Shown here in pieces: positions 34,832 through 47,604 of a DNA stretch of 64,000 nt. A program made the translations under genes and the position numbers. The notes below the pieces were generated by a model. That model worked only from the letters and a program-made list of their open reading frames with translations. It did no database searches and had not been told where the DNA came from. This DNA comes from Thalassia testudinum (taxonomy: Eukaryota > Streptophyta > Magnoliopsida > Alismatales > Hydrocharitaceae), in NCBI GenBank assembly GCA_037157565.1, contig JAZHRO010000062.1, positions 1,612,001 to 1,676,000 on the forward strand. Reading direction: 5' to 3'. Numbering within the stretch: position 1 is the first letter of the stretch; every line of letters begins with the position of its first letter.

Positions 34832-36804
34832 TTAGCTGAGCGGGAAATGGGATGGAGAGGGAGTGATCAAATCAGTGGAATTTTGTAAAACAAGCACCTT
34901 GATTAAGAGCCTGGTTGGTCCAAAGGTGCTTGTTAAGATCAACAGGCTAATGATGCAACCCAAACCCAGTCAGTCTGGTGGGTTGATAGATGTAGATCAA
35001 CAGATGTGGAACCCACCAAATGTAATAGAGCTCAGATGGATGTGGAATTGTAAACTTGGGTTTAGGCTGAGTCGAATTCGCCTGGTCAAAGTAGGGCTCC
35101 GAAAATGATCAGTGAATAATGTGGAAACCCTACAAGGGTGATCAGAGAATGATGAAGCATGGTTTTCAGTCTGATTGCTGCCCGATGCCCGGTATATATG
35201 TGGAGTTGAATCATCTGCAAATGACTCAGTGAGAGGTGAATCAGAATAGAAATTGAGTCCGGTTGCGGGTCGGGGTTGAAAGTGGGTTTTGATTGGTTCT
35301 ATATGTGTGGAAGAGGTGACTTCAATGAGAATTGTGCATGAGGGCTCTTCTAGAAAGAAGTGACAGGTGGTTTCATGTAGGGAGTACTCATAATAACTTT
35401 CAAAATAAAAAATGAATGCCTAGAGAGTGTCTATAGGATGTGGGAAATCTGGATTGAGAAAAGATTCGTATTCTAGGTTGCAATCACTCTCGGCATTTTC
35501 TGATGTTGATTCCTGAGGATGGAAAAGAAACGATTCCATGTCACTGGAACCTAAACTTAGATCAGTGATCTCGGGAACCGGGACCTCAAAGTCAGAGTAG
35601 TGGATTGAATCATGTGAGCTGAGGTTGTAGATTGGCTCTTCATTGTAATCAGGAAGCATATTATCTCCGAAATCATGGTCAGATTTGAAATCATCAGAAA
35701 TTTTGCGAAAATCAAGTTTTGAATAAGATTCAAGATCATGAGTTCTACTATAGAATAAATCATATGATGTAGATTCAGCAGCCTGACTGGGGTCTAGCCT
35801 ATATGTTAATTCTGAGCTTAAAATGGTGTTTTTACTAGGCTCAAGTTCCAAGCTGGTAGGACAGACCCAATTGAAACCCCACTCATGCAACTCAGTTTCT
35901 GTATCGTAGATCGACATGACTTCCAAAAAATCGATTTGATTTTCTGTAGATGTTGGAGAGGGATATTCATCAAACAGAGGCCCAATATCATACTCTTCAT
36001 TGAAAATTTGATCTTCTTCATACAGGGCCTTGTAATCTTCCCAAGATATTTCAGATCCAGATTCTAGGCTTAGGATGTGGGTTAAATCACTAGGATCTAG
36101 GTCCAAAGTACCTTCGAGGGTCACCTTATCAGAATAAGGGGTGGAATTTACACCCTCAAGAGGTTCAGTTCTAATCTCATTATTGCAGGAGTCTTGGAAT
36201 TCTAAGCTTGGTGATCTAGGGTCTGGGGTTGGCTCAACATTATGTTCTCTTGCAATTTTCCAACCTAATTCAATATCAGGCATGTTGTATTCTATTTGGG
36301 TTGGGCATTCACAACCTCTTTGTGCCTCAAGCCCGAGATATGGGAAATCAGATTGATCCTCAATATTGTTCTAAGATGGTTCATCCTTTGTTTGGGCATA
36401 TACGAGTATTTCTGGTCGATAATTTATTTTAATAATCTCATTATCTCTTTCCATTTTTCAAGATCATCTTGGTGTTGTTCCCAAAGTATAGGATTTGTCA
36501 TGCATTGGATGTATTCCAGGTTGTGCCACTTTTCTATCTCAATATATCCTGTGATGAGAATGTCTCGGGTTAATCCGTTTGTGGCTTTGGTCAATAACAC
36601 TTGGGCACAGGTTATGATGAAGGTTGTGGTTGTTGGGACATCAACCTGAATGCCTTTTATTGGTGTTGAGGGTTTGTTTTCTTTTTCATAGAATTTTAGG
36701 GCATCCTCAATCATCCTATCTCTCATGGATCTCCGGGATTCAGGTTTTTTGAATGGTAGTCCTAAGTGGTTTGGTTGCATATTTGGATCAGGTGGTGGAA
36801 TCAA
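34832..36804 (-). pseudogene. Acidic orphan ORF of B' (unknown function)
   Basis: Best preserved copy. 36424-36804 (126 codons) gives the N-terminal region with TTTTFIITCAQVLLTKATNG and TRDILITGYIEIEKWHN. 35420-36283 (287 codons), in another frame, gives the acidic region: PLEGVNSTPYSDKVTLEG, LSLESGSEISWEDYKALYEE, then SSHDSIHYSDFEVPVPEITD. Downstream, stops accumulate, but homology to D' continues to a stop at about 34832 next to the post-ORF block. There are no known catalytic or zinc motifs. The distribution of acidic and aromatic residues suggests a partly disordered protein, which is inference. Confidence 0.7.
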
Positions 36805-37824
36805 GATGTAGAATCAAAGTTCAGATCAAGATGTAGAATCAAGGTGTGAAGCGATTAAATCTGAATACAGAGTCCCACTGAAATTTGAATGTATGTGCCC
36901 TAAAGAGAAGAGATGAGGGACTGGAGGTGTTTTTGACCCAATCGAGGCACCCAAAGACGTTTGGATGACTATGGAGGTTCGGGGCGGATGATACCCCTTG
37001 ATCGGAAAGTCGTCCACCTGAGAATTACCTGGGCAGCCAGAGAGGGAGAGTCCCGCAAAGATCCTTACACGGTAGAGCGTCCCCACGGGTTACAGGGTTT
37101 CCCCCACCTGACCTCTCTTGTCACTGAGATTCCAGGTAGACTAGAATGGGGACCTTGACCTCTTATGTCTACCACTTTTAAGATCAAAGGTGCTCTTAGG
37201 GTTTTCACTTGAACTTTAGATGTTTTGATGTTGTGACCTAATTTCAAGGTTTGGTTGACCCAAAGGGTCAACTTCACCTGACCTGCCCTAAAGATGGTAG
37301 AATGAGTTTAGGTTGAGACCTAGAGATCACCCTGATTTGACTCCCAGGTTATTAGGTCCAATGATTTTTTTAAGATTCAAGTGATTTTAGAGCTTTGATT
37401 TTAGGGTTTATCTTGTTTAGATCTTTTCAACCAAGGGCTTGGGTAGCACACTGATGCGGGAGGGTTTATTTCCTTTTAAACAGACACGTGTGAACTAGCA
37501 CTCCAAAACCCTATTGTAGAAACCTTAATTTGGTTCTATTTCCAATCCTCTTTTCTTTTCTCAAAAGTTCTCTTTGGACTTCAAAACAAGAAATGTGTTG
37601 TTTGCGGAGATTAAGCGTGATTTCTATTAGGCACAGGAATTTGTGGGGTTGGCTCTAAAAATCGCTTCTACTTCAATAAGATTTGAAAATTTTTCGCAAA
37701 ATCAGAAAACTTTTGCCTTAAAGATGGTGATTACTATAGAAAGAAGGCAATTGATTCCTAAATTAATTGCTTCCTTTTGTCTTTAAGGATTAGGAGATGG
37801 ATTTTAGGGACGAAGAGTGGTTAC
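36805..37824 (-). other. 5' leader of B', no gene seen
   Basis: Non-coding leader, homologous in patches to the element B leader. It holds AT-rich segments and short chance ORFs. Confidence 0.6.
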
Positions 37825-37874
37825 CTGCCCTGGAGAGGTTGACTTGCACGGGAGATTTCTTCTCTTGAAAACAC
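37825..37874 (-). other. Candidate leader mini-exon of B'
   Basis: In element sense, CTTGCTAG precedes and GGGCAG/GTAACC follows a 50-nt segment. It lies about 90-140 nt after the primer-binding site. Confidence 0.45.
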
Positions 37875-37965
37875 CTAGCAAGATCATAGCAAAACACAAT
37901 AGGGTAAGTTAGTGTTCAAATATAATAAAGAATAGTGTAGAGACTAGTGATAAATTGTGCGTTGC

Positions 37966-37983
37966 TCCCCAGCAACGGTGCCA
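37966..37983 (-). promoter_or_regulatory. tRNA-Asp-type primer-binding site of B'
   Basis: Minus strand TGGCACCGTTGCTGGGGA, starting three bases after the LTR end. It is close to the complement of the plant tRNA-Asp 3' end used by Athila-type elements. Confidence 0.85.
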
Positions 37984-37986
37984 AAA

Positions 37987-40812
37987 TGTTAACGAGGCGA
38001 GATCGGGGTTTTAAAAGATGTCGCATTGTAGTATAAATGAAATCGTCGTGAAAACAAATAAGAAATTTATTACTAGAAAACCTAAGTATCCGAGGTCGAA
38101 TACAGGGAGAAAATGGAATTTATTCACTAATCTCAATAATGTAATTTGAACATTTAAAGTTACTCAAAACCTAATGCAGAAGATAATGTATGAGTTTATG
38201 AATTGAAATGTAGCAAAAATAGAAGAATTGGACATCTGATTCTATAATCAGACATCTTAAAAAGATATGCTTCTTTCTCTTCTTTTCTTCTCTTTCTGCC
38301 TTCTTCTTTCTTTTCTTCTTTCTTTCCGCGGCTCCTTTCTTCTTTTCCTGCCTTGCTTCTTCTTCCTTGATTTCTCTTTCCTTCTTCTCTGCAGTCTTCT
38401 TCCTTTCCTTCTTATTCTTCCTTTCCTCTGCCTTATGCTTCTACCCTTGCCTTCAGTCGCTACAATGCTTTCTCTTTTCCTTGGCTCCTGTCTTCCTTCT
38501 TCTTCCTTTTCCTTACTTCACTTGCGACTGCACCTTCTTCTTTTCCTTAGCCTCTTTGCCTCTGGCTTCCTTCCTTCCTTAGCTCCTCTTCCTTCCTTCT
38601 TCATCCTTCACTGCGGCTGCACCTTAGCTCCTCTTCCTTCTCCTTCTTTTCCCTGCACACAACAAAGAGCAAAACCTATCCCCTACCCTCCTCGCATCTC
38701 TCTCTCTATTTCTCTCCTCGGTTCGCTCTCCCAGAGCCGGGTAATCGGGTCGGGTTTCGCGTGCCCGGGTCTAGGCGCATCAGCGTGGGTGTGGTGCGCG
38801 AGGGGTGCGAGGCTAATTGGGTCGGTCACGCCAAGTTCGCGGGGGTCATAGGTTGCAGACGAGGTGGGTGTAAGTGGGTGAGGGACCTCACCCTGTGTAT
38901 TGGAGGCAGTAAGCTAAAAACACAAAAGCAATAAAAGGCACTCACCGTGCTCTTGAGTTCATGAGGTGGGACTAGACTATCCCACCTGCTTCTTCGCGCC
39001 CACAGGTGAGGTGTTCTGCTCAATTGGGGCAGCAGGACTCCTTATAGAGTCCCTCACTTGGCTAGACACGTGTGGGCTGTCAACGCAGATCACCTGGAGG
39101 GCAACACCTGGGTGGATGCAGCCTGGAGCGCTGTTCGCAAGCTCCTTGCTTCGTGCATCAATGGAGACAAAGGGTCTGAACTGGAACACCCAAGTATGGC
39201 CTTGCGGCCCAGTTAAACCTCATGGGGAGCTTCGTTGTGTCATGACGAAGGTGAGATGGTGGGTGGCTGGCCACGGGGTGGCCTAGACGTGCGTGCCGAG
39301 GTTGCTCTGTGGCCGTGTTTTTGGGTGTGTTCGGTGGGCGTTTATGAAGGGTATGGTGGTTAGTGGATGGGCGGATGACGATCAGTGGGTGATGGCAGAG
39401 GTGATGAGGTGTCTGGTGAGGCGTGTAAAGGTGTGGAGCAATGGAAGTGCCTTCGTCGGTGGTCGTCCGGAGATGGAGAAGGTGATGGTGGTCTGCGGCG
39501 TCGAGGGGTCGAAAGTAGAAATTAAGAGAGGGGAAATGAAGAGGGGAGAAAGGGGAATAGTTCTAACCTAACTAAGTGGACAAAAGGAGAGGGGAGAAGC
39601 GGCTGGCCGTACCTACTGCTGCAGGAGAAGAAGACATCCAGAGGAGGGAGAACAGTGATGACGAAGGGGCTGGAGCACGCGTGAGGGTATTACGCGACGC
39701 GGAGGGAAGAGAAGAAGATGGCTTTGCCATTGGTATTGTGGCAGAGCGACGAGAAAGAGGAGGAGGACTCACTGGAGCTCGCTGGACACCTGGCTGGAGC
39801 AGGGGAGACGAAATTGTGGGTAGTTCTCCGGCCAAGTCAAGTTGAATCGGAGCGGCTGGAGGTGGTGGATCTTTCATAGGCACAGGTAGGGGCTATTATG
39901 CTTGGAAGACAAACTTCCAAGCACAAGAGACCTCGCCGGAGATGGAAACAGCTGGAGACCCAAATCTCTCGTGCGTTCGCACGAGAGATTGGGTGCGAAT
40001 CAATGATTGGGACCATGCTTAGATGGAAGGGAATTCCATAGAGAATCTCCCTTCCAAATTTGGGAGGAGATCTATGAGGAATCAGAGAGTAATCCCCCTC
40101 CATTCCTCGTCGGAGTAGGATTCCTCCGCTTTAATGGAGTAGGAACCTGATTGTAAGAGTGGCGAGGAAGTTAGGGGGATCTGTGCAATGGTTTTCAAAA
40201 GATAGGGATCAAAATGTAATTGGGTGGACTATTTTACAAAGTAGGTCAAGATGACCTCTCCTTAGGTCCAAATTTTGGTAAAAGCCTAATTTAGATCTAA
40301 GGAATCCAATGGTGAAGTTGGATTTTAGGTTTGACTATGTTTGACTAGACATTTTGCACAAAAACCCAAATTAGGTCAAATAATGAGCTAGGACCCCAAT
40401 CTAGGTCAAAATAGGTTCTAAAGGCCAAATTGAAGGTTCTAAACCCTAGGGAATATTTTTCCATGAATTTTAGAGGGTTTAGTTGATTTTTATCCTGACC
40501 AGAACCTTGTTGAATTATGTGAGTCTATTTTAGGGTTACAGAATGTCATTTAATTCTTAGGCTGCACACGAACTCATTTCTGACTGAACCAACCCACTTT
40601 TTATCTTATTCAGATCATTTGACCTATGTTTTGCCTCTGAGGAATCCCGTTTATGTACTGCAATGGTAAAATTACAGTTTTAACCTTTGTTCCATGTTTT
40701 CTTCTAAAATACTTTTCCTTGAATTAGGCCCTTCTCTAGGTTATGTAGGAGCTTTTATTCTATTTCTTAGGTCAAAATGAGCTAGTTAGGGCTCATGATG
40801 AGGTTCTCATTA
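37987..40812 (-). repeat. B' 5' LTR
   Basis: 2,826 bp, nearly identical to 30409-33229. The first base pair has mutated to TAATGAGAACC. It contains the GGTGGGA hairpin (38964-38987). Confidence 0.9.
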
Positions 40813-41716
40813 GTATGTGGTAGCGGGTGCAGAAGGAGGTTGGAGAGGGGCCGTTGGAGCTACGGTGGAGGTGGCCATAGAGGGAAATTTGGTGAAGATT
40901 TGCGGCCAAAACTGAGCTAAGGAGCACAGATTTGCAATGAGGGGGCTTTTATAGAGCTCCAATTGAGCCCTAGATCAAGAAACAAGCCTAATTGGCTTGC
41001 TTAGGATTCAAGAAGAATCCACGTAATTCGTGCGTTTGCACGGCATCCCTGAGGCAAGTTAGGAGCCAAGATCTGTCCTAATCTATTTGTCATGGTGTGA
41101 ACATCATTCCTACCAAATTTGGTGGGATATGATTAGGATTCAAGTAGGTTTGGGATTGGTCAAAGCCAACCTGGAAGTTGGCTGACCTCCAATGGCGGAA
41201 GGGAGCGATCTGCAAAGAAGATGAAGAACTTAGGGGGCTATTTGCAAGGATTTCGAAAGCTAAGGGGATAATTTAGAAAGAAAGAGTCTGACTGGACTGA
41301 AATGGAAACTAGGTCAAGAACTTTGATTGGGTCCAAATTTTGGTACAAACTTAATTTTGCCCCAAGGAATCTAGTAGTGAAGCTAGATTTCAGTTTTGAC
41401 CAAGTTTGACTAGGCAATTTACGCTAAAACCCAAATTAAGGCAAAATTGTGTCTATGACTCTATTTAAGGTCAAAATAGATTCCAAAGGTCAAATCAAGG
41501 GTACTAAACCTCAAGGAATATTTTTATATGAATTTTAGAAGGTTTAGATGGATTTTATCCTGACTAGAGCCTCTGTAATTCAAGTGGGTCTGAAATTAGG
41601 GTTTTAAGTTATGAATCAGTTCTTAAAGTGCGTGAAAACTTGTTTTTGTCTATATGGACCCTCTTAGTAGACTTTAGTGGTCATTAGACCTTAAATTAAC
41701 ACTTAAGAAACCCTGT

Positions 41717-43377
41717 TTATGTGCATACATCTGAATAGACAAAAATGTCTATTAATGTATATTCTTAGTATCATATAAGCATCATACATTGTAAATATTG
41801 CATAACATGCATCATCATGCATTTAGGTAAAACTGTACAAATTATATAGTAATTTCTTTTTCTTGGTGGCCAGGGACAGGGCGACATTTAATTGGGGCCT
41901 TGGATTGAAGATCCAACTGTACGGATTTGATCAAGGCGATGATCGGAGTTCAACAACTCCAAGATCACCCTGATTGAACTTCCGTAGCATTAGATATAAT
42001 TCGAGGAAGATCAGAGATCAAGGGCCAAGATGGTGTAAATCTACACTTTAGATGACAAATTCGATCGCACGGATGGGTTCAGATTGATGATTGTAGCCCA
42101 ACGAGGCAAAAATCGATCTAATCCGACATGTGTGGGACCATCTACAAGACATAGAAGATGGACGGCCAAGAAGGCGCCATGTGGTGCCATCCTATCCGCC
42201 CAAGCAACCTAAGGACCCGCCGTTGCCCTCTCTCTCAATTGCGCGGATGATCCCAGCCGTTGGATCAAGATCCAATGACTGAGAGAGCTTGCACCTAAAT
42301 GCGTAAACGCACCTCAAACGCGTGTGTAGCGCGTTGGTGAAGAGTGCTACAAAGAAGAGGGAGGTGCGGGTTCGAGCCCCGCATCGCCTCAAATCAAGGC
42401 GTGGGCATGAAGAGGTCAAATTGGATCGTTGGATGCCACGCAGATGGTGGATGAAGTGGCGACGTTGTGCGATCTGGGTGCACGGATTACGCACGTGTGA
42501 TCGAATGCACGTTTGAGTGCCTGATCGCACGCAGGCGCACGATGAGGCATTATCAAGGTGTGCACGATATGGATTCTAAGTTGTCCGATCTTGCGATCGG
42601 ACGGTTGAGGATTTTCCAACGTGCATAGGCGTTGAAGCGCGGGGAGAGGAGGCATGGCGTGCACTCGATCTACACCCATGTTTGGGGTCTTTAGTGACGT
42701 TAAATCCGTCACTAAAGACTCTTAATTAATGTTTCCATGTGTGAAATGACCTTTTTGCCCCCAACCTCTACACCTATAAAAAGACCTACACCCCGCACAT
42801 TTCAATCATCCCTTCACCTCTCTCCCTCTCCAAAACTCTAAAGAAGCTTGTCCCAAACCTGGGATGCTCCTTTAGAGTTAAAATCAAAGTTTTTCTCGCC
42901 CCCATTTCGGAAGTGGATCCTGCGATGACGACGCCCTGCCTTACCATCGGTTCTTCCCACCTCGTTCTCTGTCTTCCATCCTCATCCTTTGTCTTCCAGG
43001 CATTGCCTCATCTGGCTCGTCCTCCAAGCTGTCGTCGAGGAGGATAACTTCTCACCTTCTTTCTTTTTATTACTTTCTAGAGTAGATTGCTTTCTAGATG
43101 TAATATTTCCTGCTTTCAGGTTGTAAAACATCATTCATATTATAAAGCGTTTGTTCTTTCTCTCTCTCATCGGATTCATTATAATTATCTTGCTTTCTAA
43201 ATGAAAACAACAAAAAAAAATTTGCAGATTTCAAATCGACGTAGCCTCCCTGTATTCGACCTAGAATTCTTTTCGAGTTTTGGTAAAATTTATGTGTTGA
43301 CGGATTTCTTCGCAAATCACACTACAACGACGGGTTTTCAAAAGTCAACCTTTTTGCGACGATTTTTTGATCCAACA
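41717..43377 (+). repeat. C 5' LTR
   Basis: 1,661 bp, TTATGTGCATAC (mutated from TGATGTGC) to GATCCAACA. TATA box TATAAA at 42775-42780. About 1,060 bp (roughly 42175-43240), including the promoter, are missing from the 3' copy. Confidence 0.9.
42325..42392 (+). other. tRNA-like sequence with pol III box A/B resemblance
   Basis: GCGGGTTCGAGCCCCGC (about 42367-42383) is a perfect T-arm stem-loop containing a canonical B box. TAGCGCGTTGG, about 40 nt upstream, resembles box A with one base missing. I cannot build a full cloverleaf, so this is at most a tRNA-derived relic. Confidence 0.35.
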
Positions 43378-43380
43378 TTT

Positions 43381-43398
43381 TGGCACTGTTGTCAGGGA
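43381..43398 (+). promoter_or_regulatory. tRNA-Asp-type primer-binding site of C
   Basis: TGGCACTGTTGTCAGGGA, three bases after the LTR, differs from the B' site at three positions. Confidence 0.8.
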
Positions 43399-43483
43399 GG
43401 CAATGAATCTCAATTTTCTTTCCGCATTTCATGCACTTAATTATTTTCTAACTTGCTTTTATTTCTCTTCTATTGTTTTGCAG

Positions 43484-43542
43484 GTACCTCAACAGGGAAT
43501 CTTCAAGTGGTAGAAAGAAGTAAAGTGCAGTTGAAGACAACT
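43484..43542 (+). other. Candidate leader mini-exon of C
   Basis: TTGTTTTGCAG precedes and ACAACT/GTAAGTG follows a 59-nt segment, 85 nt after the primer-binding site. It has the strongest splice-site match of the four copies. Confidence 0.45.
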
Positions 43543-44709
43543 GTAAGTGCTCCCCATTCTTTCCCCTTCCATAGATTTCATTCCACAACCCTAATTCAAA
43601 CCCTAATTAATCTAGGTGTTCGCATAAACTCTAGGATTAGTTTGAATGCTTTGATTTCCACCCCTACTCATCTCACCCTTGTAAAAAAAACTAAACAAAC
43701 AACAAGATACTTCTTGTGGGGTAAATTAACATACACACTACATACACCCACATTCAAGGCACATAACCTAACTTGATTTTTATCTACTCAACCAAGATTC
43801 CAACCTGTGGAATTCGTACACACAACCAAACACATAATCGAGTAGAAATCAGAATAGATATCCACTTGTGTGCCTAACTCAGCGGTGCATTAAGGCCAAT
43901 TGTTTGAGTTGTTTAAGCCGCACCACTCCATCTAAAATCAACTCATCAAGTAGCTTCCCCTTAGGGTTTACAACTTAGGTCAATACTAGGCACTCCACTT
44001 TATTTTTGATTTCAAAAGGAAAATATCTTCACCCGTGCTTTGAAAATCTGGTTTGCCTCTTGAACTTGATTAAATTTACCTAATTCTAAACCCTAAAAGC
44101 TACTTAAGCAAGATTTGAACCTTAAAATTCACTCATCCAAATAATCTTTCTTGAAAACCCTGGTTGTGCCCACACTCACACATATTCAATCAATCATTAA
44201 TGGCAAAACCCATTTTAAGGGCCCACCACATTCCATAAGCACTACAATCCTAAGCCTAAGTTAAAATTGATTAGATGTTGGCCTTAAGGACTGATTCTCT
44301 CTTCGAGGCCCAGATTGAGATTATTCATGATTAACCTGCTTGTACTAGTGAATTGATGTCTAGTTAGGGGAGTAGAATCAGACGATCGCGGCTGGGGAGT
44401 ACACTAAGAACCGGAGGCACAAGCCAAAGGAAGAACCTTCCCCCTAGTCCCTCCTTCTAACTAGTTGGATTGACTAGATACAAGTAGAGTGAATTGCTTA
44501 TAATCTTAAGATGGATTTTGAGAGTCTGTAGATCCTTAGGCTACCCAACTTAAGGACAGACTTGTTTTGTTGAGCTGTAGGGTTCTTATCCCCAGTCCTT
44601 CCGACTTCTTCCTAGTTTATGTTTGGAAGGAGGTCATTGAATCCCCGATTGGAAGGAACATTTGATCATTTTAGGAGGCGTAGATTGAATTTTGGCCAAA
44701 TTATTCCCA
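43543..44709 (+). other. C 5' leader, no gene seen
   Basis: About 1.2 kb of non-coding, C/A/T-rich sequence before the gag start. It would be an intron if the GTAAGTG donor is used. Confidence 0.5.
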
Positions 44710-46670
44710 TGACCGATCAACAACCTCCTCTGCCTCAGAATCAACAAGAGATGTTTCAAAGGCACCTGGAACAAATGTAGAGAATGCAAGAATGGTTCCA
44801 GAGAATGTAGGGTGCTCAGCCCTTGAAGGATTGTTATGATCCTTCAAATTATGGGGAACGTCCCAGTGTCCAGATTCCAGCCGAAGACGTTGAAATCAAG
44901 CCCCAGGTGTTAAGCCTGATCAAACATTTTCATGGGCTTGGTTTTGAAGATCCATTTCAATATTTGGAGGACTTGACCACTTTGGTCCAGACCACCATAG
45001 CACGAAACATGAATGAAGAGCAAATGATAATGAGGCTCTTTCCCCACTCTCTTAGGGATAAGGTTGCTCGTTGGTACAGGACCATAGGAAGGCCGATATC
45101 AACTTGGAACGATCTTAAATCGGCTTTCTTAAAGAAATTCTTTCCAGTTGGGCGTACCAATGCACTGAGGCAGGCGATTACTACTTTCGCCCAACGGCTG
45201 GGGGAGCAGTTTCATGTTGCCTGGGAGAGATTCTAGGACTTATTGCGGAAGTGTCCACACCACGAGGTGCCGAAATGGGAACTCGTGTAGATCTTTTACC
45301 ATTGGTTGACTGAGCAACTCAGAAATCACGTGGATGCTTCTTGCGGAGGCAATTTCCTTAACAAAGATGCAGATAGTGCACATGATTTGTTTGAGGAAAT
45401 GAGTGAAAATTCAATCAATCATGCCTCCATGGATACATTTAACAAGTCCCAATAACCCAAATCAAATGTTAATGAGGTCCATGACTCTCATTCATTTGAT
45501 ATGGAGATGATTTGTAATAAATTAGATAAGGTGGACTTGGTTACCAAAAGGATGGAGGAGTGGATGGCTGGAAACTCTGTGAACAATTCTCGATCCACTC
45601 AATCCCATAATTCGAGATTCCATTCTTTGCGAGCTCCTTCTGGACGGGAGTTCGTGAATCAACTGGATGCGGCTCAACCTGTGAGCTAGCATTGCTCGGA
45701 ACCCCACAGGTTCCAAACTGGGGCCTTTGATCCCAGTTTCTCTAATCCCTCTCTTTCTTTCTCTCCATCTTTTCCTTATGAGAATGTCTATGTTGTATAG
45801 GAGAACATTAGGTCTAACCCATATTCCAATGCTTATAATCTTGGTTGGAGGAACCACCCTAACTTCTCCTGGAAAAATCTGGGGCAGCAGACCCAATTCT
45901 GACCGAGCAACTATGCTCCACAAAGACCAATGGGTTAGGGTCATGTTTATACTCAGCTACCCCCGAATCAGGTCAATCAACCAATTTGGAATGCTCGTCA
46001 ACTTGTAGGGCAGGCTAATTTGAATCGTTAGATGGTAGAGATGCAAGGATCTATGCTCCACTTCATGCAACAAATGAAAATCTCACTGGACAACTTGCAA
46101 ACCGGGCTCATTGCTAATACCCGTCAGCCCGGATCTTTACCATCTCAACTCGTACCCAACCTGTGCAACATACAGAATTCGGGCAATTAAGGCCAAGGGT
46201 ATGGGAATCAGAGGGACCCACATGCACATGCTCAGGTGGTTGAGCAAGGTCCTTCCTATTCTGCTTTTTTATCAAATCCGGGGTTTTTGGCTAATCAAGC
46301 CCCTTCGATCTTTCCTAACCCTCCCCAAGACCCAAACCCATACACATTTGCCAACTCCTTTACTTTGAGGAGTGGAAGGCAAACTCAGGACCCACACCTA
46401 CCCTACTATAGTCAAGAAAATCCTGGTGAGCCTGAGGAAAGAAAGGAGAATTCTGAAGAAGAAATCAAGGCTCAGGAACCTGATTTCAAAGATCTGACTC
46501 ATGTTCCTTTTCCTGAGGCCTTGATTAAACCTAGGAAGAAGAAGCCTGTTGATAGTAACGAGGAGCTCTCGAATATATTCAAGAATGTTGAAATCAATAT
46601 CCCCCTCCTAGATGATATCAAACACATACCAGCTTATGCTAAATTCTTAAAGGATTTATGTACCTAGAAG
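44710..46670 (+). pseudogene. gag: gag of element C, degenerate
   Basis: One frame starting ATG at 44710 (MTDQQPPLPQNQQE) and interrupted by about a dozen stops. The Gag core is 44823-45236: YLEDLTTLVQTTIARNMNEE, MRLFPHSLRDKVARWY, FLKKFFPVGRTNALRQ, LGEQFHVAWERF. It continues past a stop with HHEVPKW and CGGNFLNKDAD. A Gln/Asn/Pro-rich stretch follows, then the linker ending DIKHIPAYAKFLKDLCT (46236-46667). It matches the element A Gag domain by domain. Gag would form the cytoplasmic particle; this copy cannot make a full product. Confidence 0.85.
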
Positions 46671-47543
46671 CATAAGCTGAGGGAATCTGTTCTGAGGAAG
46701 GTGATACTCTCTGAGCAGGCTAGTTCTATTATCCTGCATCACCTTCCTCCGAAAAAGAGAGATCCAAGTGCTCCTTTGATTTCATGTGTAATAGGAGATT
46801 ACACCTTTGATAGGGCACTCCTGGATCTTGGTGCATCCATTAACCTAATTTCGACTTCTCTTTACGAGAAGTTCAGATTAGGTAAACTTCGGCCGACCTC
46901 AGTAACGCTGCAGTTAGTGTATCGTTCGATCACAAATCCGAGAGGTGTTATTGAGGATGTTATTGTCAAGGTTAAGGACTTCTATTTTCCTGTAGATTTC
47001 CTTGTCCTTGACATGGATGTACCTAAGAATTTGAGGAACACGGCCATCATTCTGGGGCGTCGGTTCCTGGCTACCACTAAGGCTAATATCAAATGTGAGA
47101 GCGGTAACATGGAAATCACCTTTGGGGATTGAAAATTGAAACTGGATATTTTTAAGGCGATTAACAAATTTGAGGATTGTGGATATGTTAAGGAACTCGA
47201 GGAAGATAATTTGAATATTGAGACATGTATGGCTGTTTCTACAATTGAAAGTTCCTCCTGTCTTGATGAATCCAACCTGCAACCCTCTGTGGCAAACCTG
47301 CCACATTCTGAAGAGGTTATTGATTTTGTTCACTTTCAACCTCTTCCTCTTGATGAATCTTCATTAGCATCATCCTTACCTTCCATCTTAGACTCGCCCC
47401 AGCTTGAATTGAAACCATTGCTTGAGAGTTTGAAATATCAACTTTTAGGACTTAAAAAAATGCTCCCTGTGATTATCATCGCTAGATTGACTAAGGAGCA
47501 GGAGATTAAACTGATCAAGGTCCTAAAGGAATTTTCATGGTAA
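46671..47543 (+). pseudogene. Aspartic protease region of element C
   Basis: Same frame as gag. Active-site motif LDLGASINLIS (about 46827-46860) and IILGRRFLATTK (about 47046-47081) define a retropepsin. EQASSIILHHLPPKKRDPSA upstream is equivalent to the element A sequence. A stop at 47130 ends the open piece, and the linker toward RT (47136-47543) stays in frame and then ends. The RT module that follows is in another frame, so a frameshift lies at about 47540-47600. Confidence 0.85.
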
Positions 47544-47604
47544 TTGGTTGAACCATTCATGACCTTAGGGGGATTGAGCATCTTATTGTAATCACAGGAT
47601 TTTC

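Larger units (their letters stand above)
30404..40817 (-). mobile_element. Element B', complete non-autonomous LTR retrotransposon
   Basis: Inserted in the B 5' LTR with a perfect 5-bp duplication GTATG (30404-30408, 40813-40817). LTRs are 30409-33229 and 37987-40812. The interior holds a polypurine tract, orphan ORF, leader and primer-binding site but no gag or pol. The LTR pair differs by only scattered substitutions, so it is younger than B. Confidence 0.9.

Noticed and set aside
38267..38851. Long Leu/Ser/Phe-rich ORF (194 codons) and its near copy at 30689-31168
   Set aside because: Both lie in the CT-rich part of the B' LTRs on the strand opposite the element. Their composition reflects CTT/TCC repeats, and no motif is present.
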